The notes under the pieces are model-generated. The model was not told where the DNA came from, searched no databases, and saw only the letters and a program-made list of their open reading frames with translations. From the NCBI GenBank assembly GCA_965658745.1, contig CBFHTK010000002.1:186001-250000 (forward strand): 64,000 bases of DNA, in the 5' to 3' direction. Below are positions 54,340 to 62,412 of this stretch, in pieces. A program made the position numbers and the translations under genes. Position 1 is the stretch's first letter. The number at the start of each line of letters is the position of its first letter. This DNA comes from JAHDFB01 sp965658745 (GTDB lineage Bacteria > Bacteroidota > Bacteroidia > Chitinophagales > Saprospiraceae).

Positions 54340-55074
54340 TTAAGATTCAGAATCTTGCTGATAGATTGCATGGACAGTTGACACTGAAAATATCCCCGCT
54401 GTCTCTGTGCGCAGTCGTTCAGAACCAAGATGCACTGGTATAAAACCTTCCGTGATAGCAGCTTCAACTTCATCTTGTCTGAATCCTCCTTCAGGTCCTA
54501 TTGCTATTGTTAACTCTAGATCACCAAACGAGTTTGCTTGAGTTTTCAACTCGCTTAATGCATGAGCTAACGAGACTGATTTGTCGTGCAAAGTGGCGAT
54601 GAATCTCTTTCCTTCAGCCTTTTTGATCCAATCATCAAAATTTTCAAGCTCTGGAATACTTGGTCTTTTTGCTTTTAGACTCTGCTTCATTGCAGCGGTA
54701 GCAATTCGTTGAAGCCGATCAAACTTGACGTTTTTTCGTTCGCTATGTTTGCATTTAATGCAATGGAAGCTTGCAATACCTAGCTCTATACTTTTTTCCA
54801 AAAGCCATTCGATGCGATCGATATTTTTGGTTGGAGCTACTGCCAAATGAATCTGTGGATATTTAGTTACTTTCGAAGTTTTAGAGCTCCACTCAACAAC
54901 AGCGCGTTTTTTGTTCTGCGAAACTATGACACCCTGATATATAGATCCTTTTCCATCTGTGAAGAATATTTCACCGCCTGTTTGTTTTCTCAAAGCATGT
55001 TGAATATGCCTAAGTTCATCAGATTCAAAAATTGCTTGATTAGCTTGAATATTTTCGGTGTAGAAAAGAACCAT
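54340..55074 (-). CDS. rsmE: 16S rRNA (uracil1498-N3) methyltransferase
   Basis: A SPOUT-class methyltransferase that methylates U1498 of 16S rRNA. The N-terminal PUA-like domain includes ELRHIQHALRKQTGGEI. The C-terminal knotted domain shows HLAVAPTKNIDRIEWLLEK, ELGIASF, AIGPEGGFRQDEV, and LGSERLRTETAG, the SAM-binding knot. Length 244 is typical. It ends six bases after the convergent DsbA-like gene. From 55075 to 55311 no gene is visible. Confidence 0.94.
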   Translation of the reverse strand: MVLFYTENIQANQAIFESDELRHIQHALRKQTGGEIFFTDGKGSIYQGVIVSQNKKRAVVEWSSKTSKVTKYPQIHLAVAPTKNIDRIEWLLEKSIELGIASFHCIKCKHSERKNVKFDRLQRIATAAMKQSLKAKRPSIPELENFDDWIKKAEGKRFIATLHDKSVSLAHALSELKTQANSFGDLELTIAIGPEGGFRQDEVEAAITEGFIPVHLGSERLRTETAGIFSVSTVHAIYQQDSES

Positions 55075-55311
55075 TTGCTCTTATTATCGATTATGCTATA
55101 TGATTTCGTATAGCTTGTTCACTCAAAGGTGCGAGTTTTTTGATGATTGCATTGACGATTTTAACAGTACTTTTTTCGAGAGCTTATGGTTGCCGTTACA
55201 AATAAAATTATTTGGTCGAAAGTAAGGCTAAAATTGTATAAGTTTTGAAAGTCCTCGCGTTAGCTATTTGGTAGGACATACTCCCTAAGCATAAAGGCAT
55301 TCGAAAACAAT

Positions 55312-55340
55312 TTTGATTACTAAATGATTAACTACCTTTG
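55312..55340 (+). promoter_or_regulatory. Promoter of rseP
   Basis: TTTG (55312-55315) and TACCTTTG (55333-55340) match the -33 and -7 TAnnTTTG elements, 17 bases apart. The -7 box includes the TTG at 55338, so an upstream TTG start for rseP cannot be used. Confidence 0.7.
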
Positions 55341-55403
55341 CGGCTGGCTGTAAAGCCCTTCATATTGATTCATCGAGGTAGCAAACCTCCACAACATATA
55401 TTC

Positions 55404-56771
55404 ATGGATTTTTTGATCAAATTGTTACAGGTAATTCTCAGTCTTTCGATTCTTGTAGTCTTACATGAGGGAGGACACTTTCTACCTGCAAAGTGGTTCA
55501 AGACAAGAGTAGAGAAGTTCTATTTGTTTTTCAATCCAGGTTTTGAATTGTTCAAAAAGAAGATTGGCGAAACTGAGTACGGAATTGGCTGGTTACCTTT
55601 CGGAGGGTACGTGAAGATTGCTGGAATGATCGATGAAAGTTTTGATAAAGAGCAGATGCAAGGAGAACCCCAACCATGGGAGTTTAGATCAAAGCCAGCG
55701 TGGCAAAGATTCATCATTATGGTTGGAGGTGTCACAGTCAATTTAATATTGGGTGTACTTCTGTTTATCATGATCTATGGTGTCTATGGAGTTACTTATA
55801 TCGATAATGCCTCAGTGACAAACGGAATTTATGTTGACTCAATAGGTTACGATATCGGTTTGAGAACTGGTGATAAAGTTCTGAAGTACGGAGACACCGA
55901 GTTCACGAAGTTTTCACCTGGTGCTGTTATCTCAGCTATAGTAATTGACAGCGAGGATAATATAACTGTCGAACGTGATGGTAAAAAACTGGTGATTCCA
56001 GTTGATCCAAAATTTACAGCAGTACTTAGTGGTCAAAAAATGAAGAGTTCTGTATTCTTTGAGGCGAGGACTCCTTATGAAGTAAGTTCGGTAAGTAAAG
56101 CGAGAAAGATACTAGGACTCGTGTCCAAAGGGGAAGACGGTCCTGCAGCAAAAGCCGGTATTGAGCCAGGAGATAAGATTATCGCCCTCAACAACCAAGA
56201 GATAGAATACTACGACCAGACGATGGATATTGTCCGTACACATCGAAATCAAGAGATTCCGATAACTGTTTTGCGAAATGGTCAGGTACTTCAAAAGATG
56301 ATTACTCCAGACGAGAATGGTATGCTTGGTGTACGACGCGAAGCAACAAGCAAGTACTTTGAAACTAAGACTCAAGATTATACTTGGGCTGAGGCAATTC
56401 CTGCTGGATGGGATAAAGCAACTGGTTTCCTTGCTGGTCAGGGAAAAGCTTTCAAGAAAATGTTCACAGGTGAAATCAAGGCGAAAGATAGTCTAGGGTC
56501 GATTATTTCGATTGGTAATCTATTCCCTAGTAGTTGGAACTGGCGATCTTTTTGGAATTTGACGGCTATGTTATCGTTGATTCTAGGAGTAATGAATCTA
56601 CTTCCTATTCCGGCACTTGATGGAGGCTATATCGTTTTCTTGTTATGGGAAATGATCAGTGGAAGAAAGGTTTCCGATCGTACGATGGAGATAGCCAACA
56701 CTATTGGATTTTTCTTATTAATCGGACTTATGATTTTCGCATTAGGTCTTGACATTTCTAGATTATTTTAA
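55404..56771 (+). CDS. rseP: RIP metalloprotease RseP (site-2 protease)
   Basis: An intramembrane zinc protease that cuts transmembrane substrates such as anti-sigma factors. The active-site HEGGH is in the first helix (LVVLHEGGHF). LLPIPALDGGYIVF near the C-terminus holds the conserved Asp metal ligand. Two PDZ-like domains lie between (about residues 110-270), for example GPAAKAGIEPGDKI. The frame is open upstream to 55338, but that TTG lies inside the promoter -7 box, so I chose the ATG at 55404. It overlaps hscB by one base. Confidence 0.95.
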   Translation: MDFLIKLLQVILSLSILVVLHEGGHFLPAKWFKTRVEKFYLFFNPGFELFKKKIGETEYGIGWLPFGGYVKIAGMIDESFDKEQMQGEPQPWEFRSKPAWQRFIIMVGGVTVNLILGVLLFIMIYGVYGVTYIDNASVTNGIYVDSIGYDIGLRTGDKVLKYGDTEFTKFSPGAVISAIVIDSEDNITVERDGKKLVIPVDPKFTAVLSGQKMKSSVFFEARTPYEVSSVSKARKILGLVSKGEDGPAAKAGIEPGDKIIALNNQEIEYYDQTMDIVRTHRNQEIPITVLRNGQVLQKMITPDENGMLGVRREATSKYFETKTQDYTWAEAIPAGWDKATGFLAGQGKAFKKMFTGEIKAKDSLGSIISIGNLFPSSWNWRSFWNLTAMLSLILGVMNLLPIPALDGGYIVFLLWEMISGRKVSDRTMEIANTIGFFLLIGLMIFALGLDISRLF

Positions 56772-57286
56772 TGAGTTTTTTTGAATTCTACGATATAAAG
56801 CCAAGTTTCTATGTTGACGAAGCCGCGTTGAAGCAGGCTTATTATCAGAAAATGCGCGAATTGCATCCCGACATGCATGTGGGGGCAGATGAAAGTAAGA
56901 AGGCTGAGATACTCCAACTTAGTAGTAAGAACAATGACGCTTACAAAACATTGAGAGATTTCCATAAGCGACTTTCCTATATTATCGAAAATTATGGTGA
57001 GGATGTGTCCAAAGAAATGGATAAGATGTTTCTTATGGAAATGATGGATATCAACGAAGAAGTCATGGAACTTCAGATGGATCATACGGAGGAGGCAGCA
57101 AAGGCACTAAAATCCAAAATCTTTGACCAAGAGACTATGATATTGAACGAGATTGAAGCATCATTGAAGGAGCATACTGCTGGCGAAGATTTTGATCAAG
57201 ACGTTCTAACAAAAGCTCAAGACTACCTGATGAAACGAAGTTACTTGCAAAGATTAGCTACTAATTGCGAGAAGCAAGAAGCATAG
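56771..57286 (+). CDS. hscB: Fe-S cluster co-chaperone HscB (J-domain)
   Basis: A J-domain co-chaperone that stimulates the HscA chaperone during iron-sulfur cluster transfer. The N-terminal J domain contains YQKMRELHPDMH with the HPD triad at about 32-34. The C-terminal HscB domain is helical, with MEMMDINEEVMELQ typical of the binding face. At 171 residues it is normal. Translation starts on the last base of the rseP stop. No other isc genes are present. Confidence 0.88.
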   Translation: MSFFEFYDIKPSFYVDEAALKQAYYQKMRELHPDMHVGADESKKAEILQLSSKNNDAYKTLRDFHKRLSYIIENYGEDVSKEMDKMFLMEMMDINEEVMELQMDHTEEAAKALKSKIFDQETMILNEIEASLKEHTAGEDFDQDVLTKAQDYLMKRSYLQRLATNCEKQEA

Positions 57287-57415
57287 AAGTCAAGTGGTGA
57301 AGAAGATTTTCGGTATAAGTTCTTATAATAGAATGATGAATATTCGTTTAAAAAGATTTATGTTTGCCGCACTTAAAAATCGGGCAAAAGCAGTTCGGTG
57401 AATTTAGGTAAAAAT

Positions 57416-57496
57416 GCCTCGGTGGCGGAACTGGTAGACGCGCTGGATTCAAAATCCAGTTCCTTTGGAGTGGGGGTTCGATTCCCCCCCGGGGTA
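57416..57496 (+). tRNA. tRNA-Leu (anticodon CAA)
   Basis: The acceptor stem pairs GCCTCGG (57416-57422) with CCGGGGT (57489-57495), with A57496 as discriminator. The anticodon arm CTGGA-TTCAAAA-TCCAG has anticodon CAA (codon UUG). A variable arm and the T arm GGGGG-TTCGATT-CCCCC follow. CCA is not encoded. The variable arm is short for leucine, but the anticodon and D arm GGCGGAACTGGTAGACGCGC are standard. Confidence 0.93.
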
Positions 57497-57500
57497 CTCA

Positions 57501-57538
57501 AAAAGAGTAATAAGACATTTGTCTTATTACTCTTTTTT
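57501..57538 (+). terminator. Terminator after tRNA-Leu
   Basis: AAAAGAGTAATAAGACA and TGTCTTATTACTCTTTT form a perfect 17-bp stem around TT, with more T after it. It is a strong hairpin directly downstream of the tRNA. Confidence 0.85.
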
Positions 57539-57540
57539 CG

Positions 57541-57564
57541 TTTACCCCAGAAGGGAATCGAACG
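57541..57564 (-). repeat. Inverted tRNA 3'-end-like segment
   Basis: On the minus strand this reads GTTCGATTCCC-TTCT-GGGGTA, a T-arm and acceptor 3' end that resembles but does not equal the tRNA-Leu end at 57477-57496. Together with the hairpin between them it forms a long interrupted inverted repeat. Confidence 0.55.
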
Positions 57565-57839
57565 CTAGGCTCATCTGCTCGCGGGAGCTCGCAGTTCGCG
57601 CTGTGTTTTTTTGCATGATCATAGTTGGTAGCTGCGAGCCGTTGTTCGCAGTTCGCACCCAGGGCACGATAAATATGTGATGCCGTCAATTGATTTTGGA
57701 TATATTTGGTCATAGACGACTTAAAAAACACAGCAATAGCAGCGCTCTTGCGAATATTTTTAAGGAAGTAGATGGTCAAATAGGACAAAATAAATCAGGT
57801 TATCATATGTTTATTGTGTACCGATCGACTTGAGGTCGA

Positions 57840-58006
57840 TTTTTTACGGTGCTCATCCCCCGTAGTACAGAGTGTAGTTGCAATGAGCTGGCGCCATTGC
57901 TTCTTGGGTTTTCTTTTGAGCCTTTAGGCTTGTGAGCGTTTTTTTGACGGTGCTCTTCAGGTGGTACTTTCTAGTGCCGCAATGAGCTGGCGCCATTGCT
58001 TTTTTA
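57840..58006. repeat. Two degenerate direct repeats with shared hairpin core
   Basis: Copy one (about 57840-57906) and copy two (about 57939-58006) both start with a T run and ACGGTGCTC and both contain the same AATGAGCTGGCGCCATT core, flanked by GC and GC that pair as GCAATG/CATTGC. The middle parts differ. They lie in the 752-base gap between tRNA-Leu and the lipoprotein gene (57539-58290), which holds no gene I can support. Another CGAC-TTGAG-GTCG hairpin with a T run is at about 57827-57845. Confidence 0.6.
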
Positions 58007-58290
58007 TTTTAATGTTCAGAACTAACGCTTGGTTGCTCTTCCTGCGGTAGCTCGCAATTCAAGGCCTATTGTAGTAGAATTCGATTGATCAACAACTGAA
58101 TAGTTGACCTTCTTGCTATCAATCATAGTTCAGCCAGCATGTACTCGATGCTTTAGCTTCGAGCTAGAGAAGTTAATAGACGCTCTTGAAGGGTCGATGA
58201 GGTGGTACGCAGTTCAGTCTAGTTTTCTTGTTCATGGACATATCAAAGGTTTAAATAGAATTCAATCACTTTTTTCCTTATCTTCATATT

Positions 58291-59340
58291 ATGAAAATGA
58301 GATTATTTCTAGCATTTACAGTTGTAGCCCTTAGTTTTTCATCTTGCGTCCCCGAACCTGGCCCGCCAGTAGATACCACCGAACTGGACGCATCCAAAGA
58401 AGCTGTAGGAAGCGAATGGAACGGAACAATGGTGTACAACCATCCTGACAATCCATTTCTGCAAGAAATTCCGGAGAGTTATGAAGTCCATCCCAATTCT
58501 GCAGAGATGATCGAATTGATAAAAGGAGCTACGGGTCCTACTTTCTCGAATACGTTTCTCAGTTCGGGAGATTTCAGTATTCCTGTATATATAGCAACTG
58601 ATACGACTGCAACACGAAATATTAATTTCAATTTATATCATCCGCCAGGTAAAACGAAAATGCTGAATGTACCATTTATTGTTGGTTCTCAACCTGCTAG
58701 AGGAGGCGATAGTCATTACACGATCATTCAAAAAGATAGTAGATGTGTCTATGATTATTGGTTGTTTGATTATACCAAAGCAGGAGGTGGAAATGCCATG
58801 TCTTTAGATCGTAATGGGATCTATGAAGACGGAAGAGCTGCGGTTGCCGCAGGCTGGAGCTCATTACAGGGGATCATTTGGCCAAATGAACTGCTAGAAG
58901 GTGAGATAAATCATGCTCTTTCTTTTTCTGTTCCGGTGACGAATGCCAATGGATATGTTCCACCAGCAGCAAGTAACGACGGAGCACTGACAAACAATGA
59001 ATTCGCCATTCCACAAGGAGCACAACTGAGAATTATGCCTGAGATAGACATCGATACGATACAAGGTATTGGTAGCGTCGAAAGAACCGTATATAAAGCG
59101 ATCCAGAAATACGGTATGTACTGTGGTGATACGAATGGAGCAGGACTCGCAATCAGAATTATTTCACCGCAATCCACTACCTTGGACGCCTTTCCCGCTG
59201 ATTTTGATATCAGTAGTAATTTGGGACTCCACTATTTGAAGTCGTTTCCCCTTGATTACCTCGAAGTATTAAATTTCGGCGAAATCATTCCATCCGAAGC
59301 GAAACCATATGTTGACCATGGATGCGCGGAGTGGGAGTGA
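58291..59340 (+). CDS. Lipoprotein of unknown function (secreted carbohydrate-type fold suspected)
   Basis: A lipoprotein signal with lipidation Cys19 (LSFSSC) is followed by a 330-residue domain. Motifs YDYWLFDYTKAGGGNAMSLD, IIWPNELLEGEINHALSFS and IPQGAQLRIMP resemble an extracellular protein family found also in Actinobacteria, whose members have GxIxHAL and xxGxRL motifs; no function is assigned. An alternative start is the second Met six bases on. It is the first gene after the repeat region and is separated from the MFS gene by 75 bases. Confidence 0.72.
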   Translation: MKMRLFLAFTVVALSFSSCVPEPGPPVDTTELDASKEAVGSEWNGTMVYNHPDNPFLQEIPESYEVHPNSAEMIELIKGATGPTFSNTFLSSGDFSIPVYIATDTTATRNINFNLYHPPGKTKMLNVPFIVGSQPARGGDSHYTIIQKDSRCVYDYWLFDYTKAGGGNAMSLDRNGIYEDGRAAVAAGWSSLQGIIWPNELLEGEINHALSFSVPVTNANGYVPPAASNDGALTNNEFAIPQGAQLRIMPEIDIDTIQGIGSVERTVYKAIQKYGMYCGDTNGAGLAIRIISPQSTTLDAFPADFDISSNLGLHYLKSFPLDYLEVLNFGEIIPSEAKPYVDHGCAEWE

Positions 59341-59415
59341 GGGGGCTTTCCGATATACAGTATTATTTGCACAATTTCCCAAAACTATACTTTGTATAAG
59401 TATCTTTATTACACA

Positions 59416-60615
59416 ATGCCCACTACCCCCACCATTACACGCACAGTATTCTTCCTAGGACTAGTCAGTCTGTTTACAGATATGGCAAGCGAGATGATCT
59501 ATCCGGTGCTTCCACTATTTCTTGATCATATTGGTATTACCGTAATCGGTATTGGTTTGCTGGAGGGGATTGCACAGGCAACGGCAGGTTTGAGCAAAAG
59601 TTATTTTGGCCGATGGTCGGATTTATCACTTCGACGATTACCTTTTGTGCAAATAGGATATGGACTCAGCGCCATGTCAAAGCCCCTTTTGGCTTTTGCG
59701 ACTTCAGGATGGTCTGTCCTTGCTGCAAGGTTTGGTGATCGGCTAGGGAAGGGCGTGCGCACTGGGGCGAGAGATGCATTATTGTCGCAGGAGGCAAGTC
59801 AAGACAAACAAGGTAGAGTTTTCGGATTTCATCGATCGATGGATTCTTTAGGAGCAGCGCTTGGCCCATTAATGGCACTAGCTTATTTATGGTTATATCC
59901 AGAAGACTATAAGCATCTATTTCTTATTGCATTCATTCCTGGGCTACTTGCCATTGTAAGTACATTTCTAATCCGTGAAAATGCTCAAGAGCTTCAGATT
60001 TCTAAAACGAGACCACGATTACGAGATCTACTAGACTATCTAAAAAACAGTAGCAAAGACTACCGCAGACTTATCATCGGATTACTGCTTTTTTCATTGA
60101 TCAATAGTACAGATCTTTTTCTACTACTATTTCTGAAAACTATTGGATTCTCAGATGTTCATATCATCGGAATCTACGTGTTCTACAATCTTGTATTTGC
60201 GCTTTCTGCTTATCCGGCTGGTATTCTGGGTGATCGATTTTCTATGAGGACGATCTTTGTGATAGGCATGGCGTTATTCAGTGTCGTTTATATTTCACTA
60301 GGATTGATCGGTGGAACATTTCTTCTTTATGTGATTTTAATCTTTGCATTATATGGTCTGTATGCTGGTTGGACGGACGGTATTTCGAAAGCTTGGATAA
60401 GTCGGGTTGTAAATGGCAAGGAAATGGGATCTGCAATTGGAAATTATGAAGCATTAAATAGCATTGCGACGATGCTCGCTAGTGCGGTGGGCGGATTGAT
60501 CTGGTATTCGTTGGGAGCAAAGGCGTTTTTTGTTCTTACTGGTGTCTTGGCGATAGTAGTGATAGGATATATGTTGGTTTTTACTCAAACTAGTTCAGCA
60601 CTTACTACCGATTAG
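59416..60615 (+). CDS. Major facilitator superfamily transporter
   Basis: A 399-residue integral membrane protein with about eleven or twelve helices. The MFS loop motif appears as SYFGRWSDLSLRR, and DRLGKGVRTGARDALLSQE in the region between helices 4 and 5 is typical of a bacterial subgroup without known substrate. The frame is open to a TTG at 59392, but the ATG at 59416 (MPTTPTITRTVFFLGL) starts just before the first helix. A terminator follows. Confidence 0.88.
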   Translation: MPTTPTITRTVFFLGLVSLFTDMASEMIYPVLPLFLDHIGITVIGIGLLEGIAQATAGLSKSYFGRWSDLSLRRLPFVQIGYGLSAMSKPLLAFATSGWSVLAARFGDRLGKGVRTGARDALLSQEASQDKQGRVFGFHRSMDSLGAALGPLMALAYLWLYPEDYKHLFLIAFIPGLLAIVSTFLIRENAQELQISKTRPRLRDLLDYLKNSSKDYRRLIIGLLLFSLINSTDLFLLLFLKTIGFSDVHIIGIYVFYNLVFALSAYPAGILGDRFSMRTIFVIGMALFSVVYISLGLIGGTFLLYVILIFALYGLYAGWTDGISKAWISRVVNGKEMGSAIGNYEALNSIATMLASAVGGLIWYSLGAKAFFVLTGVLAIVVIGYMLVFTQTSSALTTD

Positions 60616-60630
60616 TTGTTGGAAAAGAAA

Positions 60631-60672
60631 CGCCCCGTTAGTTTATTCATCCATGAAATAGCTAACGGGGCG
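60631..60672. terminator. Bidirectional terminator between MFS and T9SS genes
   Basis: CGCCCCGTTAG and CTAACGGGGCG form a perfect 11-bp GC-rich stem, and the 20-base loop can itself form a small inner stem (TTCAT/ATGAA). It lies between the two convergent genes. Confidence 0.75.
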
Positions 60673-60700
60673 CGTCGTTTTAGATTTTAAATAAGTCTAC

Positions 60701-61942
60701 TTATCGAATTGTCAACCTCTGTGTCCATTGATTTCCTCCCTGAATGATCTGAAGTACATAGATTCCAGATTGCATGGAATTTACATTAATTAAAGCTCCG
60801 TTTTGAGTCGTCAAGTTTTTGATTCTTTGACCATCGATTGAGTAAATAGCTAACTGCATTACTTCTTCGGAATCCGATTTGATGACAAAGTAGTCCGAAA
60901 CGGGATTAGGGAATACTTGAATGGATTCTGCTAGTGAATTTTCAACTTTGACTGTTGTGATCAATGTTTTCTCAATGGTTGTATTTCCACTAAAAGATCC
61001 AGCGAAATCGACGAGTAAAACTTTATAAACATCGTCATTTCGTGTTTTCACAAAGTTTGCACGATCAAAATCAACCACCCAACCGCTGTTGAAATCAAAG
61101 TATTTCCAATCATGTCCGATGACATCGAGTCTTTCAGTAAGTTGATCTTCGTAATCCGAAAAGCTTACTTGATCAGTCTCTACACTATCTATCGAAACGG
61201 CTTGGGTTCCTGGTGCAAGTAGCACACCAGTCACAGGATATTCAAATAGCTCGCCTGTATTTGTCGCTACTGGATTGATAAATCGTTGCATACTAAAATC
61301 GTATTCTTGAGGAACGTCTATGATTTCATTAGTCGCAAATGAGTAATGAATAACATTAGCGTCAGGGTAGTCTGTCGTTGAGATTTCGAAAATTGTCTCC
61401 TCAGAACCATCCAACTGCGCAGTTCGTAATGTATATACGCCTTGTTCTAAAGACACGATCTGTAGCTTACTCCATTCTGCCGCTCGATTTTTCATCAGGA
61501 AAACCTCAGTACCGCTGATTACATCATTTCCAGAATCGTAGACTCCCCAACCATAGTCTGTATCGTCATTTTCAGCTTTGATATGGTTGAAAGCGCCTTC
61601 ATACCATGAGGCTTCATCATTTAGCAGTGGTAAAATATCATCGTAGATCGAAATATCTTCAATAGGATCATCCCAGTTATTGGTAGGAGCTAAATAGAAT
61701 TCGATACCGACACCTCCGGAAGTGACTGATTCATTAACAAAGATTCCACCTTCTTGACCCAGATATTTTGAAAAAGCAATATCCCAAGATTCGTTCTTGA
61801 TCTGCGTTACTTCATCGGAGTCTAAAGAATAGTAAGCCTGATTTCCATACGAAACTCCCATTGAAATATCTTGTAATTGAGCTTGAGCTGAGAGTAAGAA
61901 AAGCACAAGTCCAAAAAGTGTAAGAGTAAATTTACTTGTCAT
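60701..61942 (-). CDS. HmuY-like exported protein with T9SS sorting domain
   Basis: A signal peptide (residues 1-21, ending SAQA) precedes a domain with AYYSLDSDEVTQIKNESWDI, which resembles the N-terminal part of HmuY-like haem-binding proteins (YYSL ... WDIAF). The matching VDFDRANFVKTRNDDVYKV follows. The C-terminal 80 residues form a type IX sorting domain (VFPNPVSDYFVIKS ... GIYVLQII). It should be displayed on or released from the surface. The haem ligand role is inferred from similarity only. From 61943 to 62221 I see only weak promoter-like elements. Confidence 0.75.
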   Translation of the reverse strand: MTSKFTLTLFGLVLFLLSAQAQLQDISMGVSYGNQAYYSLDSDEVTQIKNESWDIAFSKYLGQEGGIFVNESVTSGGVGIEFYLAPTNNWDDPIEDISIYDDILPLLNDEASWYEGAFNHIKAENDDTDYGWGVYDSGNDVISGTEVFLMKNRAAEWSKLQIVSLEQGVYTLRTAQLDGSEETIFEISTTDYPDANVIHYSFATNEIIDVPQEYDFSMQRFINPVATNTGELFEYPVTGVLLAPGTQAVSIDSVETDQVSFSDYEDQLTERLDVIGHDWKYFDFNSGWVVDFDRANFVKTRNDDVYKVLLVDFAGSFSGNTTIEKTLITTVKVENSLAESIQVFPNPVSDYFVIKSDSEEVMQLAIYSIDGQRIKNLTTQNGALINVNSMQSGIYVLQIIQGGNQWTQRLTIR

Positions 61943-62221
61943 TTTTATTTGATTTGTTTGTTGTTAATATATGCAAGGATAGCAATTGAGAAGAGCTTTT
62001 GTTCTAGGGCAAAAGGACTTCATGTTGATCTTTACAAATGTTTGACAGCTTAGATATTTCTGTGACAGTTTTTACACAGTTTTATGACATTCTCTCGATC
62101 TAAAAAGGTGGAGTTGACAACGGTATTAGTTGGCTAAACGTAATAATTTTGGAAATTTTTCAATCCTGAGAAAGATCATTATAGTATGTAACTTGTGTCA
62201 CTCAGAATAGCTTTCTATTCA

Positions 62222-62245
62222 GCTAAATTTGTCTTAAAATTTAGC
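62222..62245 (+). promoter_or_regulatory. Hairpin at the start of the second 51-residue protein gene
   Basis: GCTAAATTT (62222-62230) and AAATTTAGC (62237-62245) pair around GTCTTA and end one base before the ATG at 62247. The left arm contains TAAATTTG, which also matches the -7 element. Either a promoter or a translation-control structure is possible. Confidence 0.4.
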
Positions 62246-62246
62246 C

Positions 62247-62402
62247 ATGACTACTACAATATATATTATCCTGATTATCATTGTACTCCACTTGGTGACT
62301 GGCTTTGCATGGTTAATGTATAAGCTGTCTCCACGAAAGGGAGATGAATTGATTGATAGCCAAGATGATTTGGAAACTAAAACATCTTCAAGAGTAGATT
62401 AA
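62247..62402 (+). CDS. 51-residue single-pass membrane protein
   Basis: ATG 62247 to TAA 62400-62402 encodes MTTTIYIILIIIVLHLVTGF, a single hydrophobic helix, followed by a charged tail (YKLSPRKGDELIDSQDDLE). The N-out or N-in orientation is not decidable. It is 10 bases upstream of the exported kelch-like gene, so it may be co-transcribed with it. The family is not recognised. It has the same length as the small protein at 49054 but no similarity beyond hydrophobicity. Confidence 0.5.
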   Translation: MTTTIYIILIIIVLHLVTGFAWLMYKLSPRKGDELIDSQDDLETKTSSRVD

Positions 62403-62412
62403 AAAGTAGATA

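Noticed and set aside
57498..57788. 96-codon minus-strand frame after tRNA-Leu
   Set aside because: Its C-terminal half is translated from the tRNA-like segment and the terminator hairpin; no domain is visible. Treated as a repeat region instead.
58104..58334. 76-codon frame before the lipoprotein
   Set aside because: It overlaps the lipoprotein start in another frame and is Ser/Phe-rich without motif.
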